A program made the position numbers and the translations under genes. A DNA stretch of 64,000 nt, from positions 434,001-498,000 of the forward strand of contig CAVYTX010000003.1 in NCBI GenBank assembly GCA_963771545.1. The letters are read 5' to 3'. Below are positions 28,622 to 37,093 of this stretch, in pieces (within the stretch, counting starts at the first letter, position 1; each line of letters starts with the position of its first letter). Source of the stretch: CAKZLS01 sp963771545. Lineage in GTDB: Bacteria > Pseudomonadota > Alphaproteobacteria > Rhodospirillales > Defluviicoccaceae. The notes beneath the pieces were generated by a model. That model did not search any database and was not told the DNA's origin. It saw nothing but the letters and a program-made list of their open reading frames with translations.

Positions 28622-28925
28622 CGCGGGCGCTCCTCACCGTTGAAACGGGTGTGTCTCCTATAGATGGATGCACCGCCCGTCGTTTGCCTGCACGAAAAGG
28701 ACCCCGCCCCCGAAATCGGGGTGAGGCCGGCAATGGGACCGCGTGGCGTGATAGCCGGCAGGTTCCCGAGCGCCCGGGACGCCTATGCGATCTCCCGTCC
28801 AAGGGCAGCATGGCGCAATGATGGGCCCGGCCCCGAACCCCCGAAGGACGGCATGATGAAATGATAGACCTTGCGCCTACCAGCGCCAGGTCTTCCTGCA
28901 ATGCTAGACTAGACCCATTGCCGGT
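28622..28925. other. Gap between amidohydrolase and vsr
   Basis: About 300 bp with no gene that I can support. It includes the amidohydrolase promoter region and a small hairpin CCCCGA-AA-TCGGGG near 28710. The last part (from about 28860) falls in base composition towards the defence island. Confidence 0.5.
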
Positions 28926-29342
28926 TTACTTCTCTTCGAGGAAACAGTGTAGACGCGCTCGCAGCAATTCAATTTGGCGAGTTTCGCACTCCCAAATAGT
29001 TATAACCTGCCAGCCAAGGTCATCTAACGCGAAGACATTTTGGGTATCTCGGGAAACATTCGCGGCGAACTTGGTACTCCAGAATTCCCTGCGGGTCCGC
29101 GGTATGGTCGCTCGCTTACAACCAGGATGCTGGTGCCAGAAACAACCGTTAACGAAGACCACCTTCCGACGACCGGGAAAAACGAGGTCTGGTCTCCCGG
29201 GCAGATCGCGCCGATGCAAGCGGAACCGATAGCCGAGGGCATGGCATACTCTACGAACGACCAGTTCGGGCTTCGTGTCTTTTCCTCGAACATTCGCCAT
29301 ATTTCGACTGCGCGCGGGGTCGACTTCTGGTTGGGTCCCCAT
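28926..29342 (-). CDS. vsr: Very short patch repair endonuclease
   Basis: A 138-aa Vsr protein, which nicks next to T:G mismatches formed by deamination of 5-methylcytosine. Family landmarks are complete: RSRNMANVRGKDTKPELVVR, FRLHRRDLPGRPDLVFPGRRKVVFVNGCFWHQHPGCKRATIPRTR (catalytic Asp in GRPDLVF; FWHQH zinc/Mg region), and VSRDTQNVFALDDLGWQVITIWECE. It is the last gene of a minus-strand group HTH-dcm-ATPase-vsr, and the neighbouring cytosine methyltransferase explains its presence. Confidence 0.95.
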   Translation of the reverse strand: MGTQPEVDPARSRNMANVRGKDTKPELVVRRVCHALGYRFRLHRRDLPGRPDLVFPGRRKVVFVNGCFWHQHPGCKRATIPRTRREFWSTKFAANVSRDTQNVFALDDLGWQVITIWECETRQIELLRARLHCFLEEK

Positions 29343-29373
29343 GGCAAATCATTCTTGTCAGATGTCAGCGTGG

Positions 29374-31347
29374 TCATCCATCATCGGCGACGGTTTCCGC
29401 TTTACCGGTGCGAAGGCTGGCCAGCCTGTCGTCCTCGGGCGCACGATCTGCAAGAACGGTGAGGAATTCCTGCCATTGCGCTTCCGCTCTCGCCAGGAGG
29501 CCGTCCCACTCGATTGCGGTCATGTCGGCTTCCTTCAGGCGCTCCAGAAGTTTGGTCACACCAGCCATCTTGGATAGTTTCTCGGCTACGAGCAGCCCTG
29601 ATATGGTCTGAAAGCGCGTATCCGTGCTCGCTTCGATCTTTTCCCGAGCAATGTCCATATACTGCTGATAACGGTTTAGATGGTCGCGATCGATGGATTT
29701 GCCCGGGCGCATGAACTCGACGATCAATAGGTGTCTGTTTGAAGATAGAACGAGATCGATCCGCTTGTTCCAGTCCGGATCGTCCTCCAAAGCTGCTTCG
29801 GCCGCTGCCTCCTTGATCAAGTTACGGACGCTTGTCTCCTGCTTGAATGTGTCCCATTCGGGAGATAGAAGCCAAGGGTTTTCGGCGATATAGTCTCGAA
29901 CCGCGTTCTCCAGCTCCTTTTCGCTGATCCGTCTCCGCAGACCGCGGATTATGTCCAATTTTACCCTCACTGCCTCGGCAACATGAAGCGCATTGAGGAC
30001 CTCAGTTTCAGCCAGCAAAGTCAACAACACGCCTTCGCTCATGTCCTCGACATCTGAGAGCTCGGTAATCAGTTCATGCAGGCGTCCGCCTTCCCACGCC
30101 GTGAGGATCGAACTGGAAAGACTTCTCGAACTGCTCCTGAGATAACGTTGATATCGTCGCGAGCTTCTTCAACGCTCCGGAAACAGTCTTCCGCTCAGAA
30201 GGAGTGAGACGTTGCAGTCGGCGGGAAAACTCCGCAATTTTACCTTCGATCTGCGCTATCTTCTCTTCGCTCCGCCGCTCCTTCCAAATAGACAGAAGCT
30301 GCTTGACGCGCTTCTGCCCCCACTCCTGGAGTGGTAGGGCCGCTTCATGCTCCCGATTGATTCGCTGACGTTCCGTCGTAATTATGTCCGAGCCGAGTTG
30401 GTCGATGTAGTCGGCCTTTACTTCGCCGGACATGTACTGCTGGCCGTGCTGTCCGGAGAGGCCGCCGGAGAGATTGAAGAAAAGGGTGTCTGAGCGACCT
30501 TGATGCCGCAGAAAACGGACACGCCGCGCAATTCTTCAGTGTTGATCGTGTCTTTAGTAAATTTAATGCGCCATCGCAGTTCGTCGTCCCCGATAGGTTC
30601 GACGCCCCAATCGTTATCAATCACCAGGTCTTCGGGCTTTTCCGCGTCGCGATAGTCCTTCGGAAAATCGAACTCGACGCCAACCAGTTCATTATCCTCA
30701 GGCAAGGGCTCCCCGTCGATCTTGACGATGAAATCGTCCGCTTTCTGTGCGATCAGAAAACGCCGCGCCATGGATCGTGAGAAGTTCTGAGGATTGGGAC
30801 GGCGGCTCAGCTTCAAGCTCTTTAAAGTAATGACCGTCCCACGATCCTTGATGCGCGCATTATTTGCAGGTTCCTGGATGAGGATCGGAACCTCTTGGGG
30901 CTCAGTACCGATATAGTCAGTGCCGCGCAGACTCCCGAGGTCAAGGCGAAATTTCGTCTGCTCGCCAGTCGTCCCACTGATCGTATCGACTTCAAGCACT
31001 TCCGCGATACCGAAACCAGCGAACTTGCCGATACCTTTACGCCCGAGCACGGGTCTGCCGTCTGGCGATTTGTCGGCGTCTTCTTCTGCGCGTCGATTTC
31101 GACCGACATTCAAATAACTTTTCTGACACTGTTCGAACGTCATTCCATGTCCATTGTCGGAAGATTCTGATGACAGCGTCGCTGCTAAGGCTCGTCGGCA
31201 GTTGCACATCTACGCTCTTGGCGTCCGCGTCCCAGGAATTCGCTATGAGTTCGGCAATCGCCGCAACCGGACTTGGTACATCTGAATCCCGAGCGAATCG
31301 ATGATCCTTCCGTGAAAACTGAGGTAGAGCTTCTGGTCGTCCGTCAT
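29374..31347 (-). pseudogene. GHKL (MutL/MORC/Hsp90-like) ATPase with C-terminal nuclease-like domain, four frameshifts
   Basis: Pieces in three frames line up as one protein of about 655 aa starting MTDDQKLYLSFHGRIIDSLG at 31347, directly after the dcm stop. The ATPase motifs are VAAIAELIANSWDADA (N-box), ISDNGHGMT (after repair), and GRKGIGKFAGFG. The C-terminal part has RIDLVLSSNRHLLIVEFMRPG, resembling a PD-(D/E)xK core. Register breaks occur near 31275, 31162, 30481 and 30115, each explained by one base in a short A, T or C run. Such ATPases accompany cytosine methyltransferases and Vsr in restriction systems, so this is likely the inactivated restriction subunit. Confidence 0.8.
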
Positions 31348-32595
31348 TCAGGAGACCTCGCCAAGGGTATATCGGTCCACAAGATAACGGGCGTAGAATT
31401 CCGCGAGTTTTGGAGGCACTGCGTTTCCGATCATTCTTGCGACGGGTTCGATCTGGTGTTCGGGATAGAAAATATAATCGTCGCCGAACGATTGGAGGCG
31501 CGCGGCTTCGCGCATGGAAATTCCGCGCTGCTGCTCCGTGTCGTGATGCCCAAAGCGTCCATTGGTGATGCTGTGGCATCGAGTCGTTATCGTCGGAGAC
31601 GGTTTATCCGGCGCCATTCTTGTATAAACGTCTCCGAAGCATCGATCGTTTAGCTTCCAGTTGATCCGTCGGTGACATCCGAGGGAAAGATCGCCCTCAG
31701 GCGTGTTTTCGAGATACGCGTTGCTTTCGCCCGGCTGAGCGTACGAGATGCGCCGGCGATTGAGGTAACTCAGATCGCGCGTGGCGTGGTTTGGAATATC
31801 AGGATGACGCTCGCCCGGACCAAGTTCCGGCAGACCCGCCAATGCTCTCGCTACCGTGATTGTCTCGGCCTTGGCATCATCAGACGGCAGTTTGAGAGGC
31901 TTCGGTCGCGAGCCGTTGCAAGGCCTCCTGAACGCACCCAAAATTGAGCGCTTGCGGTACTGAGGCACACCGAATTTTGAAGTACAGGCGATCGTGGTCG
32001 CAACCTCATATCCGATCTTGTTAAGACGCCGCGCAAAGTCTTCCCATACGCCTCCGTATCTTGCATCTGTAATCGTCGCGACATTCTCAGACAGAATCAT
32101 ATCCGGCATGTATTTCTTCACGAACCGGCAGGCGTGCGCGAGAAGACCACGATCCCTAAGCCTGGCTTGGACCCTATCGTCGCTCATTGCCGCCTTGCTC
32201 AACTTCGTGAAAGGTTGGCAGGGCGCGCAGATAGCGAATAGGAGCGGCGCTTTGGGGGCTTTAGCGAGTGTCTCAGGGATCAAAACATCGAGATTGTCGA
32301 ATATTCGCTTTTGCTCGCCTTCCATGTAATCTATCGTCTTAGGAAAAACATCCATGTCGAGATAGGCTGGATACGCACGGTCAAGCGTCTCGTTGCCGTT
32401 GTTCGCAACATAGGTGCGCATGCACGAGGATTGTTTATCGATACCAGCGACCACATAGCCGCCAGCATCGATTAAACCCCGCGTCGTCCCGCCAGCACCA
32501 CAGAAAAAGTCGACGGCGATGAAACTCGGTCTCCGCCGACGTCCTGCCCTTTTTCTCGAAGGCAGATCCTTCAGGAAGTCGTCTTGTTGGCCCAC
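31348..32595 (-). CDS. dcm: DNA (cytosine-5) methyltransferase
   Basis: A 415-aa C5-methyltransferase, full length. Motif I is DFFCGAGGTTRGL (31-36), the catalytic PCQ is in CAPCQPFTKLS (Cys126), motif VI is SENVATI (170-172), motif VIII/IX and the closing RMIGNAVPPKLAEF (motif X) are present. The target recognition region lies between VIII and IX; specificity cannot be read. The stop codon is followed at once by the ATG of the ATPase gene, and its start overlaps the HTH gene by 25 bp, so all are one operon. With the ATPase broken, it now probably acts as a solitary methyltransferase. Confidence 0.93.
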   Translation of the reverse strand: MGQQDDFLKDLPSRKRAGRRRRPSFIAVDFFCGAGGTTRGLIDAGGYVVAGIDKQSSCMRTYVANNGNETLDRAYPAYLDMDVFPKTIDYMEGEQKRIFDNLDVLIPETLAKAPKAPLLFAICAPCQPFTKLSKAAMSDDRVQARLRDRGLLAHACRFVKKYMPDMILSENVATITDARYGGVWEDFARRLNKIGYEVATTIACTSKFGVPQYRKRSILGAFRRPCNGSRPKPLKLPSDDAKAETITVARALAGLPELGPGERHPDIPNHATRDLSYLNRRRISYAQPGESNAYLENTPEGDLSLGCHRRINWKLNDRCFGDVYTRMAPDKPSPTITTRCHSITNGRFGHHDTEQQRGISMREAARLQSFGDDYIFYPEHQIEPVARMIGNAVPPKLAEFYARYLVDRYTLGEVS

Positions 32596-32771
32596 TCGTA
32601 TATCCTACGTATCTCATGTTCCGTGAAAATTCTCCAGTCTCTGCGATCGCGTATAGGCTCGGCCACATCTCCGTTCTTGATCCACCGCAGAAGTGTCGCT
32701 TTGGATACGCCCACATTATCGGCGACTTCTTGCGTCGAATAATACTGCTTGCCGTCGATCGATTTAGGCAC
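32571..32771 (-). CDS. Excisionase/MerR-like helix-turn-helix protein
   Basis: A 66-aa DNA-binding protein: YYSTQEVADNVGVSKATLLR then WIKNGDVAEPIRDRRDWRIFTEHEIRRIYEW, a MerR-type winged HTH without effector domain. As first gene of the dcm/vsr operon it probably acts as a control protein. A 20-bp palindrome lies 17 bp before its start. Confidence 0.85.
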   Translation of the reverse strand: MPKSIDGKQYYSTQEVADNVGVSKATLLRWIKNGDVAEPIRDRRDWRIFTEHEIRRIYEWANKTTS

Positions 32772-32787
32772 ATCTGTGTCCTAGCCC

Positions 32788-32807
32788 GACTATAGTTAAG
32801 TATAGTC
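32788..32807. promoter_or_regulatory. Operator-like palindrome before the HTH-dcm operon
   Basis: GACTATAGTTAAGTATAGTC has perfect 7-bp arms separated by six bases. On the minus strand its first bases continue as TTGACT, a possible -35 box. The likely binder is the small HTH protein next to it, giving autoregulation. Confidence 0.55.
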
Positions 32808-32966
32808 AAGCGCATTTTTGTCAGGAAAGCAAGGTCGAAGGTGCGGGGAACAACCGCTGAAGTCGAGAATCAATTGAAATCGCAATAAGATTCGACTGGC
32901 TCAACGAGCAGCATAGTCAACGGAGCCGGCGTCAGTTCTAGCATTGTAGCATTCGCCCTAGCACCC

Positions 32967-33071
32967 TCACCCTGTCCAGTCCTCAACCCTCAAGCCCGCC
33001 ACGCTGTGGAATGTGCTTGCGTTGTTGGTGACGAGGGTCAGGTTGCGGGCCTTGGCTTGGACACGGGATCC
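32967..33071 (-). pseudogene. VapC-type PIN toxin C-terminal remnant
   Basis: The frame reads QAKARNLTLVTNNASTFHSV then AGLRVEDWTG and a stop at 32967. This is the usual end of VapC toxins (ARxxGLTLVTNN...F..VPGLRVEDW). Nothing of the N-terminal PIN domain or a vapB antitoxin remains; the remnant stops at the edge of the inverted-repeat element at 33072. Confidence 0.75.
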
Positions 33072-33168
33072 GGGGACATGTTATCTAATTCACATCCGTT
33101 CGGTAGACCTATGGGTCGCCCATGGCACGGCTCGCACGCGGCGTCGCTCCCAGCAATAACATGTCCCC
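33072..33168. mobile_element. 97-bp element with 13-bp perfect terminal inverted repeats
   Basis: GGGGACATGTTAT at the left and ATAACATGTCCCC at the right end are exact inverted repeats. The element sits exactly between the vapC and mmeI relics and carries no ORF of its own. It looks like a MITE or an internally deleted insertion sequence; I do not recognise the parent. Confidence 0.6.
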
Positions 33169-33369
33169 AGAACCCCGATACGGCAATATGGATGTTGTTC
33201 GTTTGCAAGACGCCGCCGAGGTGGACTTATTTGATGCGCCGCCGCGCAGCCGCCTGATCGTGGTCGCCTTGTTTCCGAACGCTTCCAGGAAGGCGAACGG
33301 GAACTCCCGAGCATCGAACGGCCGCTCGGCAAGCTGGGATACGGCCTCCTCGATCTCAACGGCGTTCAT
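33169..33369 (-). pseudogene. MmeI-like type IIL restriction-methyltransferase N-terminal remnant
   Basis: From ATG 33369: MNAVEIEEAVSQLAERPFDA, REFPFAFLEAFGNKATTIRR, LRGGASNKS, which matches the start of MmeI-like fused restriction/methylation enzymes. The continuation LGGVLQTNNIHIAVSGF is in another frame; one missing G near 33223 would restore S-D-L-G-G. Only about 65 residues of a normally 900-residue protein are left; the rest is lost at the 33072-33168 element. Confidence 0.75.
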
Positions 33370-33890
33370 TGTGCACAGCCTTCATCCATTTGCCTTGTGA
33401 TGACATAGTCTCGTTATGATTTGCCAGACTGTTTTGCAACTGTTGCGGCGGGATACGCCGTGGGACAACACCGGCGCCAAGGTTGCCATCGTAGCGGATA
33501 CAGGATAACATACCTAAAATGGCTAGTTTTTGAAAGCCCGTCGATGCGAAATCATTAATTGGAACGAACGGTCCATATATGACGACAAATGACGACATCG
33601 AAAGCGGAACGATCCGGCACCGCAACGGCGTGTTTCGTTTGAAATCAAGAGCTTACGTCGTTACGGAGGAAGAATAAGCGCTCTTGAATGTACGTATATA
33701 TTTCAATATGTTCCAGTGAAAAATGACGACAAATGATGACAAATGACGACATTTCGGGCCATTTTATTTCGGCCCAATGAAATCAAGCACTTAGCGAATG
33801 TCAAGTCGTCAAATGTCGTCTTTTTCGCGAAAAATGTCGTCATTTCCGGGCTTTTTTTGACGACACGCGTCGTCATGGCGGCCGCAAATC
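33370..33890. repeat. Non-coding region with GACGAC-type direct and inverted repeats
   Basis: No supported gene in about 520 bp. Short repeats stand out: two units at 33579-33596, three tandem 10-mers at 33721-33750 (AAATGACGAC, AAATGATGAC, AAATGACGAC), the reverse form at 33805-33820, and a palindrome TGACGAC-N4-GTCGTCA at 33858-33875. There is also TTTTTCGCGAAAAA (33821-33834). They resemble iterons or multiple operator sites. A 32-codon ORF begins at 33579 but has no other support. Confidence 0.6.
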
Positions 33891-35612
33891 TCACATCCCC
33901 TCGGGCAGCTTGATCGTGTCGGACCAGTGGAAGGCGTCGCGCTGGACGTCGGCGAGGCGGATCCATTTCTGGCCGGGGCCGCGCGGGGTGTGGTAGCTGA
34001 ACAAGCCCCACGTGGCGCGGCGCTCCACCATCTTCATGGGCACCTTGCTCAGCACGGTCACGCCGTCGCCGCCGCCGCCGAACCCTTCGTATCCCCATAC
34101 GGTGTCGCGGCGGCTGCGCCAGATGCCGGGCAGCGGCGGCTCCGGCTTGGGCAGCGGCTCCTCGAAACGCGGCGCGGTCGCGGCCGGGCGCGGCACCGGT
34201 TTTCCGTTTGGCCCCTTGGCGGTTTCCATGGCCATCGAACCGCCCGAGCTGGCTTCGCGGATGTCCGGCATGACCGGCTCGGGAAGCTTCGGCCGTTCCA
34301 CCAGCACGCCGAGCCCGTCGAGCGCGTCCTTCACCGGCACGAAGAAACTGACGTCCAGAGGCTTGTCCTCGGAATCCGGGGAGTCTTCGGAGTCCGGGCC
34401 GCCCTGGGGCGCGTTGGCGGCGATGCCGACGACGTTGCCGTGGGCGTCGATGAGCGGTCCGCCGCCGATGCCGGGGGCGCTCGCGATTGTGCTCTGGATC
34501 AGCGTCAGACCGCCGTCCTCGCGGATGGCGGTGATCACGCCGACGGCCGGTTCGGTTTTGGGCCTCCCCGGCCGCGTCACGCCCGGCGCGAACACCGCTT
34601 CGCCCACGGCCGGCATGTCGATCATCAGCGGCAGGCCGTCCACGTCCACCGGCTCGGTGGCGATCAGCGCCACGCCGCGCCGGCCATTGGCCAAGAGCAC
34701 CGTGCCCAGCACCTCCGTGCCGTCGGCGAGGATCACCGTCACCCGCGCCGCCCGTCCCACCGTCCCGGCGGTGGTCAGCACGTGGCGTCCCTGGTCGATG
34801 AAGAAGCCGGCGCCGCCGCTCTCGCCGGCCGCGATCTTGACCACGTTGGCCCTGACCGCGGCGAGACGCTCGGCGATGGGCCGTTGCGATACCGGCGCGC
34901 CGGAAATGGGCAGGAACCCCGCCGGCGTATCGGCCGTGGGCGTCTGCGCGGCCCGGGTGATCTGACGGGTGAACAGGCGATCGTTGAGCATGTTGCGGAC
35001 CGCCGCGCCAAACGCCTTGCGGAAGACTTCCTTGTCGCCCTCGTACCGGCTGCTCTCCACCTGGGCGTAGCCTTCGGTCTGCAGCGTATAGATGGGGCCG
35101 CCGCCGGCGCGGCTGTGGATCTGCCACTCCACCGCCACGGCGGCCGCGCCCTTGGACTTCCACTGGCCCACGCCGGAGCCGGGATAGCAGATATTGGCCT
35201 GCATCCGGAACACCTTCGGCACGATCATCCGCTCGGCCTTCCAGTCCCCGGGGTTTTCCACGGTCGCCACCGGATCGCTGATCACGCGGTAGCGGGCGGC
35301 CTCCAGCTCGTGGAGGAAAATATCGCTCAATTCGTCCGGGTAGACGGTGGCGCGGTCCTTGCCGTAGATCAGATCCTCGTTGGGCAGGCACAGCGTGCCG
35401 CCCTCGAGCGACCCGATGTCCTCGCCGCGCTTGACCTGGATATCCACCCTGGCCAGTTGAACGGCCTCGACCCACCCCGGCTCGGCGTCGGCGGCGTCGG
35501 CCTCCACCACCGGCGCCTCGTCGGCGAACATGGAACATCCGGCCAGCAACACGCCGGCCAGCAGCATGCCGGCCCGTTTGGCGGCAGCGGTGAAACTCTG
35601 TGCTCGAAGCAT
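33891..35612 (-). CDS. Lipoprotein with trypsin-like fold lacking catalytic residues
   Basis: A 573-aa protein. ATG 35612 gives a lipoprotein signal (AAAKRAGMLLAGVLLAGC, lipobox LAGC). The middle holds a chymotrypsin-like domain: GGAGFFIDQGRHVLTTAGTV where HVLTNAHVV is expected, GVALIATE where a DLALL-type Asp is expected, and GIGGGPLIDAHGNVVGI where GNSGGPL is expected. So His, Asp and Ser of the triad all look replaced. A Pro/Glu-rich linker and a C-terminal domain (TVWGYEGFGGGGDGVTVLSK ... WIRLADVQRDAFHWSD) follow. It is probably a non-enzymatic envelope scaffold. It is divergent from the Sel1 lipoprotein gene. Confidence 0.78.
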   Translation of the reverse strand: MLRAQSFTAAAKRAGMLLAGVLLAGCSMFADEAPVVEADAADAEPGWVEAVQLARVDIQVKRGEDIGSLEGGTLCLPNEDLIYGKDRATVYPDELSDIFLHELEAARYRVISDPVATVENPGDWKAERMIVPKVFRMQANICYPGSGVGQWKSKGAAAVAVEWQIHSRAGGGPIYTLQTEGYAQVESSRYEGDKEVFRKAFGAAVRNMLNDRLFTRQITRAAQTPTADTPAGFLPISGAPVSQRPIAERLAAVRANVVKIAAGESGGAGFFIDQGRHVLTTAGTVGRAARVTVILADGTEVLGTVLLANGRRGVALIATEPVDVDGLPLMIDMPAVGEAVFAPGVTRPGRPKTEPAVGVITAIREDGGLTLIQSTIASAPGIGGGPLIDAHGNVVGIAANAPQGGPDSEDSPDSEDKPLDVSFFVPVKDALDGLGVLVERPKLPEPVMPDIREASSGGSMAMETAKGPNGKPVPRPAATAPRFEEPLPKPEPPLPGIWRSRRDTVWGYEGFGGGGDGVTVLSKVPMKMVERRATWGLFSYHTPRGPGQKWIRLADVQRDAFHWSDTIKLPEGM

Positions 35613-35822
35613 GGGCGACCGCCCTCCAATCCGCGAAATGGCCCCCCCGGCGGGGACAAAACCGGCCAACTGTACGCCGCGTTCACTTGCGCAATGGTAA
35701 ACGCCCGGTTGATTTCTCGTCTCTGGGCTCTGATTCGTCCTAAAACCAGCCCGACACCCCTAGAAAGATGCTCGCATATGTGGTAAAGTTTAACAAAATT
35801 ACAACGTTTCGGAGGATTGATC

Positions 35823-36377
35823 GTGGGCACGGTTCGCATGGGGGGCTGTTTTCTCGCGCTTGGACTGGCGGCGTCGCTGAACGCGTGCTCGTCCAACTGG
35901 GTTTCCTACAACCGGAATCTGGCCAACCGGGGGTATCCGACGGCGCAGGTGGACCTGGCCTCGGACTACTTGCTGGGCCACGACGTGGACAAGGATCCCA
36001 TCGCCGCCGCCTACTGGATGCACCGCGCCGCCAAACAGGGGCTGCCGGAGGCGCAGAACAACATGGGCGTGCTGTACGCGCGCGGCGCGGGCGTGGAGCA
36101 GGACTTCGTTGAAGCGGCCCGCTGGTACCGCCTTGCCGCCGACCAGGATTATGCGAAGGCGCAACTCAACCTTGGGCTAGCCTACGATCTTGGGCTGGGC
36201 GTTCCGAGCGATACCGAGGCGGCCGCGTATTGGTGGCGGAAAGCGGCGGCCCAGGGCGACGCCGGCGCGCAGAAAAACCTCCGGCACCTGCGGGAAACCG
36301 CATGGAGCGTTCCGGCGTGCGATAGCGACGGGATCCCAAGCGCCTGGCGGTGCACGAAGCGACTTGGGAGTCGGTAA
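35823..36377 (+). CDS. Sel1-repeat lipoprotein
   Basis: A 184-aa protein with a lipoprotein signal (GCFLALGLAASLNAC, lipobox LNAC) and three Sel1-type TPR units (AYWMHRAAKQGLPEAQNNMG, AARWYRLAADQDYAKAQLNLG, AAYWWRKAAAQGDAGAQKNL). GTG 35823 is preferred: GGAGG is 7 bp upstream, while the TTG at 35817 is too close. Sel1 proteins act as scaffolds, often in envelope or secretion settings. It is divergent from the pseudo-protease lipoprotein, so the two may work together. Confidence 0.85.
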   Translation: MGTVRMGGCFLALGLAASLNACSSNWVSYNRNLANRGYPTAQVDLASDYLLGHDVDKDPIAAAYWMHRAAKQGLPEAQNNMGVLYARGAGVEQDFVEAARWYRLAADQDYAKAQLNLGLAYDLGLGVPSDTEAAAYWWRKAAAQGDAGAQKNLRHLRETAWSVPACDSDGIPSAWRCTKRLGSR

Positions 36378-36406
36378 CCGCTATTTTTAGGGAATGCCCG
36401 GCTGTT

Positions 36407-36449
36407 ATACCAACGGTCACTAATACCGACCTATTGTGATCGTTGCTAT
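36407..36449. repeat. Palindromic repeat copy C
   Basis: ATACCAACGGTCAC ... GTGATCGTTGCTAT, arms 12 of 14 matching, 15-nt loop. It lies between the convergent Sel1 gene and the small ORF at 36449, touching the stop codon of the latter. Confidence 0.7.
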
Positions 36450-36658
36450 TAATCCCGCCCCTTGTTCTTGTCCAGGGCGGACAGAGTTAGCTCCACCGCC
36501 AGATTGCGGATCACGCCACCGCTGATCCGCATCTCGTTGGCGAGTTGCGGAGCGTTCATTTTATGCGGAGGATCGGTCAGCAACCGTTCCGCCAACTCGG
36601 CTTCGTCCTTGATGGCCTTGACGGCGCCGAGCCATCTTTCCTTTTCTTTCGTTCGCAT
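36449..36658 (-). CDS. Small hypothetical protein (69 aa)
   Basis: A 69-aa charged helical ORF (MRTKEKERWLGAVKAIKDEA start; MNAPQLANEMRISGGVIRNLAVELT core). The end segment could be a short HTH, but I cannot place it in a family. Composition looks coding. It is preceded by an AT-rich region that may hold its promoter. Confidence 0.5.
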   Translation of the reverse strand: MRTKEKERWLGAVKAIKDEAELAERLLTDPPHKMNAPQLANEMRISGGVIRNLAVELTLSALDKNKGRD

Positions 36659-37093
36659 CGTTCCACTCCTCGTCGGCCGTCCGCTCGGCTTGCGCCCGTT
36701 CTCCCGAGAGTCGAGAACTCTCGCGGCCGACCAACTAAACCGCCCCTCTTTAAATTTACTAACGGAAATATGGAACTATAATAATACAATACCTAGCTCA
36801 CCTCAATACATTTTGTTGCTTATATGTAACTATAAAGTTATCATACATAATTGATATAAACTAAATAAATATTTATATTTGTTTTTCACTCAAACAAATC
36901 GGTAATTTTTATCCGCCGCCGCTTTTATAATTTTGTTGCATCGTGTCATCCGCATGATGCAATCCGCTGAACACCCATCTCTTGGGAGACAACGACCGGG
37001 ATGCCGTGATAAACTCTGGGCCACGCCGACGCGACACCCGAACGGGGATTTCGTTGCGTTTTCGGGAGTTAACCCCTTTTTGGGGGAGAGCCC
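36659..37093. other. AT-rich intergenic region
   Basis: About 435 bp without a supported gene. From about 36770 to 36945 the sequence is mostly A and T (runs such as ATAATACAATACC, AAATAAATATTTATATTTG), in sharp contrast to the rest. It includes TAACT-ATAA-AGTTA. It may contain promoters for the diverging small genes, or be foreign DNA. Confidence 0.5.

Noticed and set aside
33356..33625. An 89-codon frame on the minus strand before the mmeI relic
   Set aside because: It overlaps the mmeI start in another frame and has no ribosome site or family likeness.
33721..33750. Tandem 10-mers as a CRISPR array
   Set aside because: Repeats are too short, directly adjacent and without spacers or cas genes.
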